A stretch of DNA of 34,985 nt from an uncultured Clostridia bacterium (GCA_945919375.1 CAMEJD010000010.1:1-34985); one strand, 5' to 3'; shown: positions 16,207 through 25,149, numbered from the stretch's first letter. A program made the numbers and translations. The notes: generated by a model not told the origin, from the letters alone.

Positions 16207-17964
16207 CTAATCACCATAAAAAGACTTAGTAAAAGTCTTATCCTTTTCATTTACATTCTTATCACCATCATCAATATCTGAATAATTGATATATAGAATA
16301 TTTTTATCTAAAAATGAAATTAAAGCATGTTTTTTATCTTCTAAATTCAAAGCATTAAATAATTCAATATTTTTCATGCTTTTTAAAACTTCCACATCAA
16401 GTTTATAGTTAAGTGCAGAAGGGGAATTTACTATTTTGTTATAAATTTCTATAATATTTTTATCATTAGAATTGATTATTTCTTGAATAATTTTTTCATT
16501 TTCTTGTAATAATTCACAAAAAACAAATGAACCACCACCATTCCAATTCGCTGAAACACTAATACCATCCTTGTCTGTACCTAAAACTACATTTTTCAAT
16601 CTTTCACATACAGCAGATTCGACATAATCCATTTGTTCAATACCGATGTAATGCCTTTTTAGCTTATGTGCTGCAGCAGCAGTTGTTCCACTACCTAAGA
16701 AGAAGTCAAGGACTAAATCACCTTCATTTGATGAACTTTCAATAATTCTCTTTATAAGTTTTTCTGGTTTTTGTCCTTTAAAATTTGTTCCATCTAACAT
16801 AACAGTTTCACCAACGCGTGAAGTAGAACTTTCTATTGCTATTGAATCCAAATCATCCCATTTATTACAATTCCAAGTATCTTCCAATGCATAATGTTCA
16901 CCACGAGATTGATGATTAACATAATCAAGAATATTATCAATATCATTGTCAGACAAATTTAACTTAGACAAATACTTTCGCAATTCTTTTTGATCCTTTA
17001 AAATAGGCTTAAAATCTTTGTTTTCAATGTATAATTTATTAAAGCACATACCTTCAGGATTTCTTGAATAAAAAAGAATTGTATCATGATTACGAATATA
17101 ATTATTAACCATAGTCTTATATCCAGACAAAAAGCCCATACGCCATATTATTTCACGCTGGAAACAATCTCTACCAAAAATTTCATCCATTAAAACTTTA
17201 AGATAATGAACTTCATTATAATCCATTGATATATAAATACTGCCATCTGGAGAAAGAAGTCTTTTTGCAACTTCTAATCTATTCTTCATAAATGTAAGCC
17301 AAGTTGAATGATTAAATGTATCGTTATAACCAAATGTATCATTGCTTGTATTATAAGGAGGGTCGATAAAGATTAGTTTTACTTTGCCCTCATATCTAGG
17401 CAATAAACTATATAATGCAATTAAGTTGTTACCTTTGATTATATAATTATCTTCTTCTTTGCATACATAATTTTCATGAATATTTCCATCAAACATATAA
17501 TGCAGTTTAAATGATTTAGGAGACAATAAACAATCAATATCTTCTTTGCAAAGAATTTCATTCAACATACATTCATTTCGTTTTTCATCATCTTTTGTTT
17601 GACCACCCAAAAGAACAGAATCCTTATAAGGAAAAGCTAAAACAACATCATCTTTGTTTTTTAAGAAATCACCTTTAGAATCAACTAAACCAATTTTATT
17701 TTTGTATGATGTATAACTGTCTGGCAAAAAATTTGAATTATTTATTATCCATGAAAATTTTACTTTGTCAAAAATATACACATTTTCTTTTTGTGTAAAA
17801 AATGCATTTTTCAAATCTTCATCAGACAATAACAAATCAAGCAAATGCTTATCCATATTTAAAGCTGATGTCTTCAGTTTATCTTTTATCACTTCGCCAG
17901 ATTCATCTAGAAAATATGAATCAGTTTTTATTTTATTATTCAATTTGTCTATTAAAGTTATCAT
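16207..17964 (-). CDS. mod: Type III DNA methyltransferase, Mod subunit
   Basis: The 585-aa adenine-specific methyltransferase has the beta-class order: catalytic DPPY at residues 201-204, then FLGSGTT (AdoMet-binding) at 422-428. The region between them holds the target recognition domain (~270-400). It methylates the recognition site and guides Res. I see no simple sequence repeats in the gene that would suggest phase variation. AAGGAG lies 6 nt before the ATG, and an extended -10 box (TGATATAAT) lies at about 18005-17997. Confidence 0.95.
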   Translation of the reverse strand: MITLIDKLNNKIKTDSYFLDESGEVIKDKLKTSALNMDKHLLDLLLSDEDLKNAFFTQKENVYIFDKVKFSWIINNSNFLPDSYTSYKNKIGLVDSKGDFLKNKDDVVLAFPYKDSVLLGGQTKDDEKRNECMLNEILCKEDIDCLLSPKSFKLHYMFDGNIHENYVCKEEDNYIIKGNNLIALYSLLPRYEGKVKLIFIDPPYNTSNDTFGYNDTFNHSTWLTFMKNRLEVAKRLLSPDGSIYISMDYNEVHYLKVLMDEIFGRDCFQREIIWRMGFLSGYKTMVNNYIRNHDTILFYSRNPEGMCFNKLYIENKDFKPILKDQKELRKYLSKLNLSDNDIDNILDYVNHQSRGEHYALEDTWNCNKWDDLDSIAIESSTSRVGETVMLDGTNFKGQKPEKLIKRIIESSSNEGDLVLDFFLGSGTTAAAAHKLKRHYIGIEQMDYVESAVCERLKNVVLGTDKDGISVSANWNGGGSFVFCELLQENEKIIQEIINSNDKNIIEIYNKIVNSPSALNYKLDVEVLKSMKNIELFNALNLEDKKHALISFLDKNILYINYSDIDDGDKNVNEKDKTFTKSFYGD

Positions 17965-17996
17965 AAATTACTCCTTGGTCATAAATTACATTTTTT

Positions 17997-18005
17997 ATTA
18001 TATCA
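17997..18005 (-). promoter_or_regulatory. Extended -10 promoter of the R-M operon
   Basis: TGA-TATAAT on the minus strand, 33 nt before mod. The -35 box is weak, as usual with extended -10 promoters. Confidence 0.5.
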
Positions 18006-18084
18006 TATAATCATCAATTCTGTATCGATTTTTGGTGAGATTTATGAAATAAATATTTTGTTCTAATTTGTTAATTTGCAACCC

Positions 18085-18145
18085 TGGCGTGTGCTTGTCT
18101 TGATACAAGTGGTGTCGCTTCGCTCCACCAGACAAGCACACGCCA
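18085..18145. repeat. 15-bp perfect-stem hairpin (candidate ssDNA origin or packaging signal)
   Basis: TGGCGTGTGCTTGTC (18085-18099) is the exact reverse complement of 18131-18145. Inside, GGTG/CACC-type pairing around TCGCTTCGCT forms a second short stem. It lies 225 bases beyond the 3' end of rep. There is no T-tract, so it is not an ordinary terminator. Structured sites like this serve Rep nicking, second-strand priming or packaging in ssDNA replicons. Confidence 0.55.
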
Positions 18146-18193
18146 AAAAGTAAATTTATTTGGTGGACTGAAATGGAGTAGTTCATAAACTAA

Positions 18194-18266
18194 AAATGGT
18201 GGCTAAACGTGGGGATTACACTGCTAAAGCTTGTGTTAATCCCTCACATTCTTTACGCCACCATTT
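18194..18266. repeat. Second large hairpin in the rep-mod spacer
   Basis: AAATGGTGGC (18194-18203) pairs with GCCACCATTT (18257-18266), with an inner stem GGATT-ACAC/GTGT-AATCC. On the minus strand it ends in ATTTTTAG and may double as the terminator of the rep operon. The remainder of the 405-base gap 17965-18369 holds only this, the hairpin at 18085 and the mod promoter. Confidence 0.55.
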
Positions 18267-18369
18267 GTATTTGTTTAAGATAATATTAAAAGTGTTTTGT
18301 AATTTTTAATATTATATTGTTTTTGTTATTTTTACAACAAACAATGTGAGTTTTATTCAAAACTTCATT

Positions 18370-19434
18370 TTATGAGTTTGATTTTCGCATTTGAGATATT
18401 ACTTCAGGACTTACTGTTCCCATTAAGCAACCTTCATCCCAGCATTTGAAGTCATCAAAGAGAAGCAGTTTTTTATCTTCTTGACCTATCGTGCAAACAA
18501 TATCGTCATCTAAGATGTCCGATATAAAATATTGTGGCAAGCCTTTTGAATACACAATCTTTTCTCCTGTCTTTTCCATATATTTCATTAAATAGGCGAG
18601 AGCATTTCCCAGTCTATTTTCGTTCTCATCAATTTCTTTGAAATCACTGCGACCAAATCTTTCATTAAAATATGAAGATTGATAGGTTGTTCTAATTTTA
18701 TGTGAACGAGTATCATAATCACTGACTTCTATTATTTCTCCAGGCATTGAATTAGGTGGTATGTTAAATAGTCCATGAAAGTGAAGTCTGTTTGTATTGG
18801 GTGCTCGTTCCCAAACACCCATATATTTCCAACCTTTGCGATGACACATCATTTTGAAACAACTTTTAAGTTTTTTCTTAAAAGTGTTTTCATCATGTAG
18901 TTTATCATTATAAGTAAAGGTGCAGAAATAGTTAAAATTGGCAAGATTGGCTTTTCTTGTCATTCTGATTCTGCGACATATTAAATTTCTTAACTTTCGG
19001 TCAAAATTTATTTCAACAAATTCTTTTGCTCTATCATAATTTTCAAAATAAGACTGCATCTCATTAAGAATTTTTTGCTTTCTTTCTCGCTTTTTAAGGT
19101 CTATATATTTCATATACAAATCATCAAAAAGTTGTTTTTTTGTCATTATTTTAATGTTTTTTACTATTTTTTCTTCATTTTTTACTATTTTTTCGTTATC
19201 TTTATCACTTTTTTCAATATTTTCAATTAAACCTTCTTCATTTATATTTTCAAAAATTTGTTCATCTTCAGTATTAGAAACAGAAGGCTCACCTTCGTTA
19301 GATGAGCTTTCCATTTCCTTAACGGTAATCAATTCCTCAGGTCGTTTAGGTCGTTTTTTGGTTTTCCTTTCCGTATGAGGAATTGCTATATAATGACTTC
19401 CGTCAAAATATACTTTTGTTTCTCCAAACGGCAT
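18370..19434 (-). CDS. rep: Rolling-circle replication initiator (HUH endonuclease), inovirus/plasmid type
   Basis: The 354-aa protein has the three motifs of HUH Rep proteins: FCTFTYN (motif 1, residues 170-176), HFH within NRLHFHGLF (motif 2, 218-220), and AYLMKYMEK (motif 3, with Tyr 281 and Tyr 285 flanking Lys 284). It would nick one strand at the origin and start rolling-circle replication. The N-terminal 110 residues are a charged low-complexity stretch with a small tandem repeat of EKIVKN. ATG 19434 has GGAGG 5-6 nt upstream; an in-frame TTG at 19446 overlaps that ribosome binding site and is rejected. It is the last gene of the minus-strand module. Confidence 0.88.
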   Translation of the reverse strand: MPFGETKVYFDGSHYIAIPHTERKTKKRPKRPEELITVKEMESSSNEGEPSVSNTEDEQIFENINEEGLIENIEKSDKDNEKIVKNEEKIVKNIKIMTKKQLFDDLYMKYIDLKKRERKQKILNEMQSYFENYDRAKEFVEINFDRKLRNLICRRIRMTRKANLANFNYFCTFTYNDKLHDENTFKKKLKSCFKMMCHRKGWKYMGVWERAPNTNRLHFHGLFNIPPNSMPGEIIEVSDYDTRSHKIRTTYQSSYFNERFGRSDFKEIDENENRLGNALAYLMKYMEKTGEKIVYSKGLPQYFISDILDDDIVCTIGQEDKKLLLFDDFKCWDEGCLMGTVSPEVISQMRKSNS

Positions 19435-19456
19435 AAGAACCTCCAAATATTAAGTT

Positions 19457-19669
19457 TTATTTGCATTTCTTTTTATACTCTGGGGTATTTCTATAAAGCA
19501 AAGCATACTCGTAATTGCCATGCTTTCGCATTTCTTCTTTAAGTAGTTTTGTATCTCCACTCAAAGCGGCTTTACGAAGATTATCTTCGCTTTTATGATA
19601 TCCATACTCCAAAGCTTCTTTTGAATAATTTCTGGCTAATTTCTTTTGATGCCAACTAAAAAAACCCAT
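19457..19669 (-). CDS. Small basic hypothetical protein (70 aa)
   Basis: The sequence starts MGFFSWHQKKLARNYSKEALEYGY and is helical and basic, rich in Lys, Tyr and His, without membrane segments. It starts immediately after the stop of the previous gene (TAA then ATG), with GAGGAA as ribosome binding site. No family is recognised. Its place between the Zot-like gene and rep suggests a role in replication or morphogenesis. Confidence 0.7.
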   Translation of the reverse strand: MGFFSWHQKKLARNYSKEALEYGYHKSEDNLRKAALSGDTKLLKEEMRKHGNYEYALLYRNTPEYKKKCK

Positions 19670-19942
19670 TTAATTTTCCTCCTTTTTAGGTTTCTTTTTG
19701 AACAATCTAGAAAAGATATTGCCTTGCTTTTTCCTTTCTTCCTTTCTAAGTTTTCGTTGATACTTTCTATCTTCTTTGTCTATTCGTTTGAATGCTTTTT
19801 TCATATTTTTGAAGATATATTTTGCAATCTTTTTATTAAACTTTTCGGGAACAAAATCTGATGTGTCTAAGGTGTGAGCAAAAGTGTCATAATATCTATC
19901 TAGCGTTGTGTTTATTAAGTCATTTTTGTTAAAGTTAATCAT
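19670..19942 (-). CDS. Small basic hypothetical protein (90 aa)
   Basis: The N-terminal half is neutral and helical. The C-terminal half is very basic (many Lys and Arg, with RKLRKEERKKQGNIFSRLFKK), which suits binding to nucleic acid or membrane. ATG 19942 has AAGGAG 10 nt upstream and overlaps the last 8 bases of the Zot-like gene, so it is coupled to it. A longer frame beginning at 20008 lies inside the Zot-like gene and lacks a ribosome binding site. Confidence 0.7.
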   Translation of the reverse strand: MINFNKNDLINTTLDRYYDTFAHTLDTSDFVPEKFNKKIAKYIFKNMKKAFKRIDKEDRKYQRKLRKEERKKQGNIFSRLFKKKPKKEEN

Positions 19943-20765
19943 CACTTTTTCTCCTTTTTGTAGTTCTTGCTTGATAATATCCTTCTGGAAGTTCATCATC
20001 ATTTTCAATCAAATAATTTTTGTAACCTTGCAAACTGTTTTCAAGGGGTTTACTTTCGTTAATATCAAAATCTTCACCAAAATGCCCATCATAGAATTTT
20101 GGTTTACAACTTTGACTTGAATAGAGAGCAAAAACATTGTAATTTGCAGTTACAGTTTCTTCTTTGTAACATGACTTATCTTGCTTGCCAGAAGTCATAT
20201 ATCTTTCAAACAAACTTGAATTGTCTATTCTTCTAATAGTCCATTTCAGTTTTTTAACTTTGCCATAGTCATCGTAGTATATCTTTAACTTCATTATCTC
20301 AACAAATTGTGCTAACTCTCGTATGTTAACATCAATGAGCATAGGTCTCTGGGTATCTAATAAGATATCCAGATTGTTATGCCCATGCTGTTCATACCAC
20401 CTTGATTGCCACTCTGGGAAATACATACTCATACGACTATTAAGATATTTTTGAGCTTCTGTTATTCCTATAACTTCATAGGGAAAATTGAAATGTGTTT
20501 TTACAAACTCATTCTTAAATCCTAATCTAAAAGGGTTAATTCTTCTATTGTGTCTAGGAGAATAACCAAATTTGTGAAATTCAATATCATAATTTGAAGA
20601 AACACAATGTTTTGGAATAGTTAAGTTAAATCCATTTGCATTCTTGTTAATGATTTCGTGTCTCATTAAGGAGTTTCTTTCTTTATCAAAAGCATAAGTA
20701 TTCAAACAGTGCGTCATAAAGCATGTTTTTCCCGTTCTTGGAGGGGCAAAGATGATTGTTATCAT
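19935..20765 (-). CDS. zot: Zot-like (zonula occludens toxin family) ATPase
   Basis: The 276-aa protein opens with ITIIFAPPRTGKT, a Walker A P-loop (G12-K13-T14). It has the Zot pattern further on: WYEQHGHNNLDILLDTQRPMLIDVNIREL near residues 120-150, corresponding to the 'hRH...D....TQ....id..iR' stretch of the family. In filamentous phages this inner-membrane ATPase (pI) drives extrusion of ssDNA with coat protein. Here I see no membrane segment at the C-terminus, which is very basic, so membrane docking would need a partner. Its start overlaps the stop of the 629-aa gene (TAATG). Confidence 0.85.
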   Translation of the reverse strand: MITIIFAPPRTGKTCFMTHCLNTYAFDKERNSLMRHEIINKNANGFNLTIPKHCVSSNYDIEFHKFGYSPRHNRRINPFRLGFKNEFVKTHFNFPYEVIGITEAQKYLNSRMSMYFPEWQSRWYEQHGHNNLDILLDTQRPMLIDVNIRELAQFVEIMKLKIYYDDYGKVKKLKWTIRRIDNSSLFERYMTSGKQDKSCYKEETVTANYNVFALYSSQSCKPKFYDGHFGEDFDINESKPLENSLQGYKNYLIENDDELPEGYYQARTTKRRKSDD

Positions 20766-22654
20766 TAGATAATAACTAAGTCCTTTGTGAATGAACCATC
20801 ATCTTGTAATGTGTATTTGATATAAAGTTTAGAACCATCAAGCGTTCCAACATTTGTATAAAATACACCCACTTTTAGATTTGATAGAGAACTATCTATT
20901 GTTAAACTATTAACATAGTTATTCAAATTTGCATCTAGATTAAATGAATACAAATAAGAATCTGTCATAACATACAAAGTTCCATTTTTATATTCACAAT
21001 CTTTGAGTGAAAAAGAGTTTCCATTATAAAGTTTGCCATATAAATCATTTACTCTATCATAAAAATATACGAAAGTTGAGTAACCATTGTTGTTGTATGA
21101 ACAATAGAATATGTCGTAGTTGCCACAATTTATTGATTTTAAAGTATATGCATAACTCGTTGAACTAGTAGATAAAGCATCTATTGTTCCTGTATTCATA
21201 TCTACAACATAAATGCCATTTTGCATCCCGATAAATTTATAATTTGCAATATCTATATCACTATAAAAAGTATAGCAAGATGATGATAATTGAATTAAAG
21301 TGTTATTAGTTAAATCTAATTTCCAAATACCCTTAAATGTGGAACTATTACTTACAACATAATAAATACCATTGCTAAGTTTATAGAAAATAGGTTTGAC
21401 ATTACTTTCTTTATAATTTGCAAGATGAGTTAAGGTTGTTCCATCATAAATGTAAGCATCATTGTAAGAGAAAACAACTATTTTCCCTTCTAAAAGATAA
21501 CAATTATTATAAGCAGAACTAAAGTCTTTAATTAACTCTAAAGTCATTGTTGTAATATTGAATTTATAAAATCCATTTCCAATGCACATAAAATATCCAT
21601 TATCTGTTTTAATAAATGAATTTATTGCTTTTGTGTTATTATCCAGTATTATTTCATCTACTTGTGTTTCTGTGTTAAAACAACGGATATTGAAATGTTT
21701 TCCACTTTGACCATTTGGTGTAGTTGAGTAAGCCCAGTGAATGATATAGTTATCTAACCTCATAACATCTACTGGACTTGATTCACTTGAAAGCAAATAG
21801 TTTTCAAATCTCATTGTGTCAAAATCTAGTATTCCATATCCACCATAATAGTCAAAAGCATACAAGTTATTAGTATCAGCAGTATATGTCAAATAGCCAT
21901 TTGCTGAACCTAATATATTGATTTCTTGTGTGTGGAAATCATATCTGTATAGCATTTTACTTGTCCTAAAATACAATACATTATTAAGTTTATAAAACGA
22001 GTCAAAACTTGTTCCTTTAATAGGAATAGTTTCTAGTGTTTCAGTTTCAAAATGATAGTAATACAATTTGCAACTGTGACTAGTTGAATAGAAAATAAAG
22101 TCATTATTTTCTATAACCTTAAATCCTAAACTCGTAAATACAAAGTCGCTAGGAAGTTTGATTGTTTGAAGCACTTTACTCTCGTAATTTGCAAGTAGAG
22201 AATTAAGTTCTCCAATTTGTTTCTCATATTCTTGACAATTTTCATTGTGTTCACTTTCCATAGCTTTTATATAAGCTTTTAATGTTTCTATTCTTGCATT
22301 CTTTTCTGCAAGCAAATCTGCATTTTCTTCACCCATACTTTCAATTTCTGATTTAAGTGAAGCTATTTCTGTTTGATAATTGATTATAGTTTGATTATAT
22401 TGTTCTTGATTGTTAGCAAGTTCTACTTTAAGCCCATCTATTTGCTTTGTGTATTGGTTTATCATTGCAAGATATTGAGCAGAAGTATATGTTTTGTTAA
22501 TATCAATTTGTCCAAGATTATCTCCTGGAGTAACTACTAAAGAATTGTTTGGAGCACTTATTTGAGGAAGTGTTTTATATAACAATGCACCACCACCAGC
22601 AAGTAATCCTAAACAACCAGCAGTTATTAAAGAAATTTTTGCGAATTTATTCAA
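20765..22654 (-). CDS. Large membrane-anchored protein: coiled coil plus propeller-like repeats (629 aa)
   Basis: One N-terminal membrane segment (residues ~7-27, KISLITAGCLGLLAGGGALLY) is followed by a long coiled coil (~50-165, regular heptads with L, I, K and E). The rest (~170-629) consists of short strand-rich repeats of about 40-45 residues containing Y/F-x-F, G-x-L-Y and D-N-T-type turns, like a beta-propeller. A likely layout is a membrane anchor, a stalk across the wall and a propeller head outside. It may be an adhesin or receptor-binding protein in the place where inoviruses carry their attachment protein. AGGAGGTAAATTA precedes the ATG, 13 bases after the 692-aa gene. Confidence 0.75.
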   Translation of the reverse strand: MNKFAKISLITAGCLGLLAGGGALLYKTLPQISAPNNSLVVTPGDNLGQIDINKTYTSAQYLAMINQYTKQIDGLKVELANNQEQYNQTIINYQTEIASLKSEIESMGEENADLLAEKNARIETLKAYIKAMESEHNENCQEYEKQIGELNSLLANYESKVLQTIKLPSDFVFTSLGFKVIENNDFIFYSTSHSCKLYYYHFETETLETIPIKGTSFDSFYKLNNVLYFRTSKMLYRYDFHTQEINILGSANGYLTYTADTNNLYAFDYYGGYGILDFDTMRFENYLLSSESSPVDVMRLDNYIIHWAYSTTPNGQSGKHFNIRCFNTETQVDEIILDNNTKAINSFIKTDNGYFMCIGNGFYKFNITTMTLELIKDFSSAYNNCYLLEGKIVVFSYNDAYIYDGTTLTHLANYKESNVKPIFYKLSNGIYYVVSNSSTFKGIWKLDLTNNTLIQLSSSCYTFYSDIDIANYKFIGMQNGIYVVDMNTGTIDALSTSSTSYAYTLKSINCGNYDIFYCSYNNNGYSTFVYFYDRVNDLYGKLYNGNSFSLKDCEYKNGTLYVMTDSYLYSFNLDANLNNYVNSLTIDSSLSNLKVGVFYTNVGTLDGSKLYIKYTLQDDGSFTKDLVII

Positions 22655-22667
22655 TTTAATTTACCTC

Positions 22668-24746
22668 CTAATTATTTTTTGTAACATTGTATACAACTTT
22701 ATAGCCAGAGCTTCCGTTATATACAAAGTCAGCAATATCAGACAAATATGTTATGCTACTGTCATCTCTATCAGTAAATCTAAGTTGTAAGGTGTATTGC
22801 TCTCCAACTACTAGATTGCTTGCGTACCAAGATGCACTACAAGTGCCTGTGCTTTGATGAGTATGATTAAATGTTTCCATTAACTTTCCATCTTTGTCAT
22901 AGATTACACAAGTTACAAGATATACTTTTGCACTAGACAAAGTATCTCTAATAAGAGTTACATTGCTAGAATCGCTATATAGATAGAAGTAATTTGCAGT
23001 ACTTGTATAATCTTGAAGTGTTACATTAAAAGTCAAAGCCTCATCACTGCCAAGAGCATAGTTAAATAGCATAATTTTATCTGTTGTTGTGATTGTTAAT
23101 TTTCCTGTAACACTTGCAAACAATAGTTGTTTTGATAGGATTGTATAGTTATATTCTCCCATTTCAACAAGCATTGATTTTTGAATATTCAAATCTGTAT
23201 TATCACTAAATACAAATTGATAAGTGTTTTTATCATTAGATAAAATGATTTTTACAGGATTTTCAAATAAGTCTATTTTACTTGTATCTATTGTTCCAAT
23301 AGGATTAAGTCCAACTGAAGCAATAGTAAAATTGTTCAAATAATAATAGTTAAATGAAAGGTGATTAGAGTTGCTTTTTACTGTAAATGAGCCTCTAAAA
23401 TCTTCAAAGATAAGTGCTTCGCTATCAATGTAATATTCCCAAGTAGTATTCTTTGCAAGTAGCACATTGATACCTTCATTCAACTTGCTAAAACTATCAA
23501 TTAACACAGTTTTTGTTTGCGTTGAATCATCTACACAAGTAAAAGTAATTCTTACTGGTGTTGTTAAAAGATTAAGATTTGAAACATCACTATTTTTTGT
23601 ATCTACAAAGTTTACTGCTAGTTTTGAGTAAGTGTACTTAGGTTGCACAACTTCCACTTCAACTTTATCCTTTGTTTTCTCATCTTTTTCAAGAGTGTCA
23701 ATATAGTCTTCATTTTTAGTTGTAGAGGTCAAATTTTTACCTTGAACAAAACTTAAATTTACTGCAATATTACAACGATAAACGCCATAATAATCTGCAT
23801 CTCCGTATTCTGCTTTTTTACTTGCTGAAATAGGATATTTTGTTTGTTCTGCTGTTGGTATTGGTAAGCATAAACAATTTGAACCATCTACAAGTTTGAT
23901 AGTGCCATATTTTTCACCTTTCATTTGTTCATATAGATAGTTGTAAAAACTATTGATTTTTATAAATCCATTATCACTAGAACCAATAAGTTCAACATCT
24001 TTGAATTTAATGAAATGAGAAGTGATATTTTTTGCAGTCAAATTTGCTGCGTTTGTCATAACATATCTAACCATTTCATCTTGATTTGTTCTCACAGAAT
24101 GAGTCCACTTAACAAACTCTTGTGTTTGTCTTGAAACTGAAACCAAATCATCGTGATTGCCATTTAGTTTATGCCAATCAAAAAATGTGTAATAGTCCCA
24201 ATAATATGGTTCTTTATTCAATTCTTGCACCCAACTAAAAGTACTCAAATCATAAGCTAAAAACCACTTTACACCTGTTAAAGATGCGTATGTGTTAATC
24301 ATTCCATCTAAAATCAAACCATTGTTTGACTTATAGAACAAAGCATTATTGTATGTTCCATTATCTTCGTGAGCAAATACAATATATGAACCAAAATCAT
24401 AACATTTTAGGTCAATAATCTGGTCCTCAAAAGATGGACATTCATTGTCATCTTGTGCCTTTTTTATTTGCTCAAAAGTGAAACCACCATTGGTGTTTTT
24501 CCAATTATCTTTAATTGTTTTGTCTATTTCTTCAATTTGTTCTTGTGGTGTGGGCATAGCATCTGCATGAACAGCACAAATATTGCTTTGCAGAAATCCA
24601 CCAGCAACAGCAAAAAGAATAAACATAATTGCATACAAAAGCTTCATATTCATATCTTTGAATACTGTATTTTGCAGTATCAAAACAATTATTAAAGCAA
24701 GGATTAAACCAACAACAGCTCCAACTATCCAATTTGAAATTGTCAT
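22668..24746 (-). CDS. Large membrane/surface protein with tandem Ig-like repeats (692 aa)
   Basis: Two hydrophobic segments near the N-terminus (residues ~6-26 and ~36-58, the second ending in a signal-peptidase-like AVHADA) are followed by a large extracytoplasmic part. Residues ~376-469 and ~473-564 are homologous strand-rich repeats, sharing L-x-NPV/TPV-x-I, a K/NxxV-L motif before E-Y-N/YYI, and S/TGxxT/F-T followed by a hydrophobic tail. The last 120 residues form another strand-rich domain. No enzyme motif is visible. Its position before the coiled-coil protein and the Zot-like ATPase suggests a structural or host-contact role. It starts after an intra-operon terminator; GGAGGAAATTT is its ribosome binding site. 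Confidence 0.75.
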   Translation of the reverse strand: MTISNWIVGAVVGLILALIIVLILQNTVFKDMNMKLLYAIMFILFAVAGGFLQSNICAVHADAMPTPQEQIEEIDKTIKDNWKNTNGGFTFEQIKKAQDDNECPSFEDQIIDLKCYDFGSYIVFAHEDNGTYNNALFYKSNNGLILDGMINTYASLTGVKWFLAYDLSTFSWVQELNKEPYYWDYYTFFDWHKLNGNHDDLVSVSRQTQEFVKWTHSVRTNQDEMVRYVMTNAANLTAKNITSHFIKFKDVELIGSSDNGFIKINSFYNYLYEQMKGEKYGTIKLVDGSNCLCLPIPTAEQTKYPISASKKAEYGDADYYGVYRCNIAVNLSFVQGKNLTSTTKNEDYIDTLEKDEKTKDKVEVEVVQPKYTYSKLAVNFVDTKNSDVSNLNLLTTPVRITFTCVDDSTQTKTVLIDSFSKLNEGINVLLAKNTTWEYYIDSEALIFEDFRGSFTVKSNSNHLSFNYYYLNNFTIASVGLNPIGTIDTSKIDLFENPVKIILSNDKNTYQFVFSDNTDLNIQKSMLVEMGEYNYTILSKQLLFASVTGKLTITTTDKIMLFNYALGSDEALTFNVTLQDYTSTANYFYLYSDSSNVTLIRDTLSSAKVYLVTCVIYDKDGKLMETFNHTHQSTGTCSASWYASNLVVGEQYTLQLRFTDRDDSSITYLSDIADFVYNGSSGYKVVYNVTKNN

Positions 24747-24763
24747 AAATTTCCTCCTTTATT

Positions 24764-24804
24764 AAAATTAAAACAAGCATAAGCATATAATTTGCCTATG
24801 CTTG
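24764..24804 (-). terminator. Intra-operon terminator
   Basis: On the minus strand CAAGCATA, a 15-nt loop and TATGCTTG are followed by TTTTAATTTT. It lies between the 109-aa gene and the 692-aa gene and would lower expression of the downstream large genes. Confidence 0.75.
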
Positions 24805-24819
24805 AAATCCTAGGATTTT

Positions 24820-25149
24820 TTACTTCATAAGCATGTTAAGCAATGATTTATCTGATGCTTTGTTTGGTTTAACTTTACATTCGTAAATTTCACCATTTTC
24901 ATCTACTGAACGAACAGTAAAACTATTACCAGAAATTACATTTCCTGATGCTTCATCTTTGAATTCAAAAGGTGTGTTAATAAGTTCTGCCTCGTTTGAA
25001 TCACCAAACACGATATCCAAAAGTGTATAACCACCAACATCTGTTGGAACAACACTTGCACGAACTTCTTTGCCTCTCAAAATTCCTTTTACAAAGTAAG
25101 CAAAATATTGTTTGCCTTCTTTTTCATAAATTGTTCTTTCAACTTTCAT
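24820..25149 (-). CDS. Small protein, possible ssDNA-binding protein (109 aa)
   Basis: The protein is strand-rich (YFAYFVKGILRGKEVRASV, GGYTLLDIVFG, GEIYECKVKP), compatible with a small OB-like or beta-barrel fold, with a C-terminal helical tail. Its size, strand content and position upstream of the morphogenesis genes match the pV-type ssDNA-binding protein of filamentous phages, but there is no decisive motif. AGGAGGAAAATTAA precedes the ATG. The terminator right after it would allow high expression, as for phage ssDNA-binding or coat genes. Confidence 0.65.
   Translation of the reverse strand: MKVERTIYEKEGKQYFAYFVKGILRGKEVRASVVPTDVGGYTLLDIVFGDSNEAELINTPFEFKDEASGNVISGNSFTVRSVDENGEIYECKVKPNKASDKSLLNMLMK

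Noticed and set aside
17998..18186. 62-codon open frame on the minus strand through the big hairpin behind rep
   Set aside because: It has no ribosome binding site, and its sequence is dictated by the inverted repeat.
19942..20008. Longer 112-aa version of the small basic gene after zot
   Set aside because: The extension lies within the zot gene; AAGGAG is placed for ATG 19942.
20765..24746. CRISPR array or DNA-level repeat array in the repetitive genes
   Set aside because: The repeats are diverged at DNA level and protein-coding; no regular repeat-spacer pattern is seen anywhere in the window.
24532..24786. Hydrophobic frame opposite or offset to the N-terminus of the 692-aa gene as a coat-protein candidate
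   Set aside because: It shares the membrane-coding DNA of that gene in another frame and lacks its own ribosome binding site.
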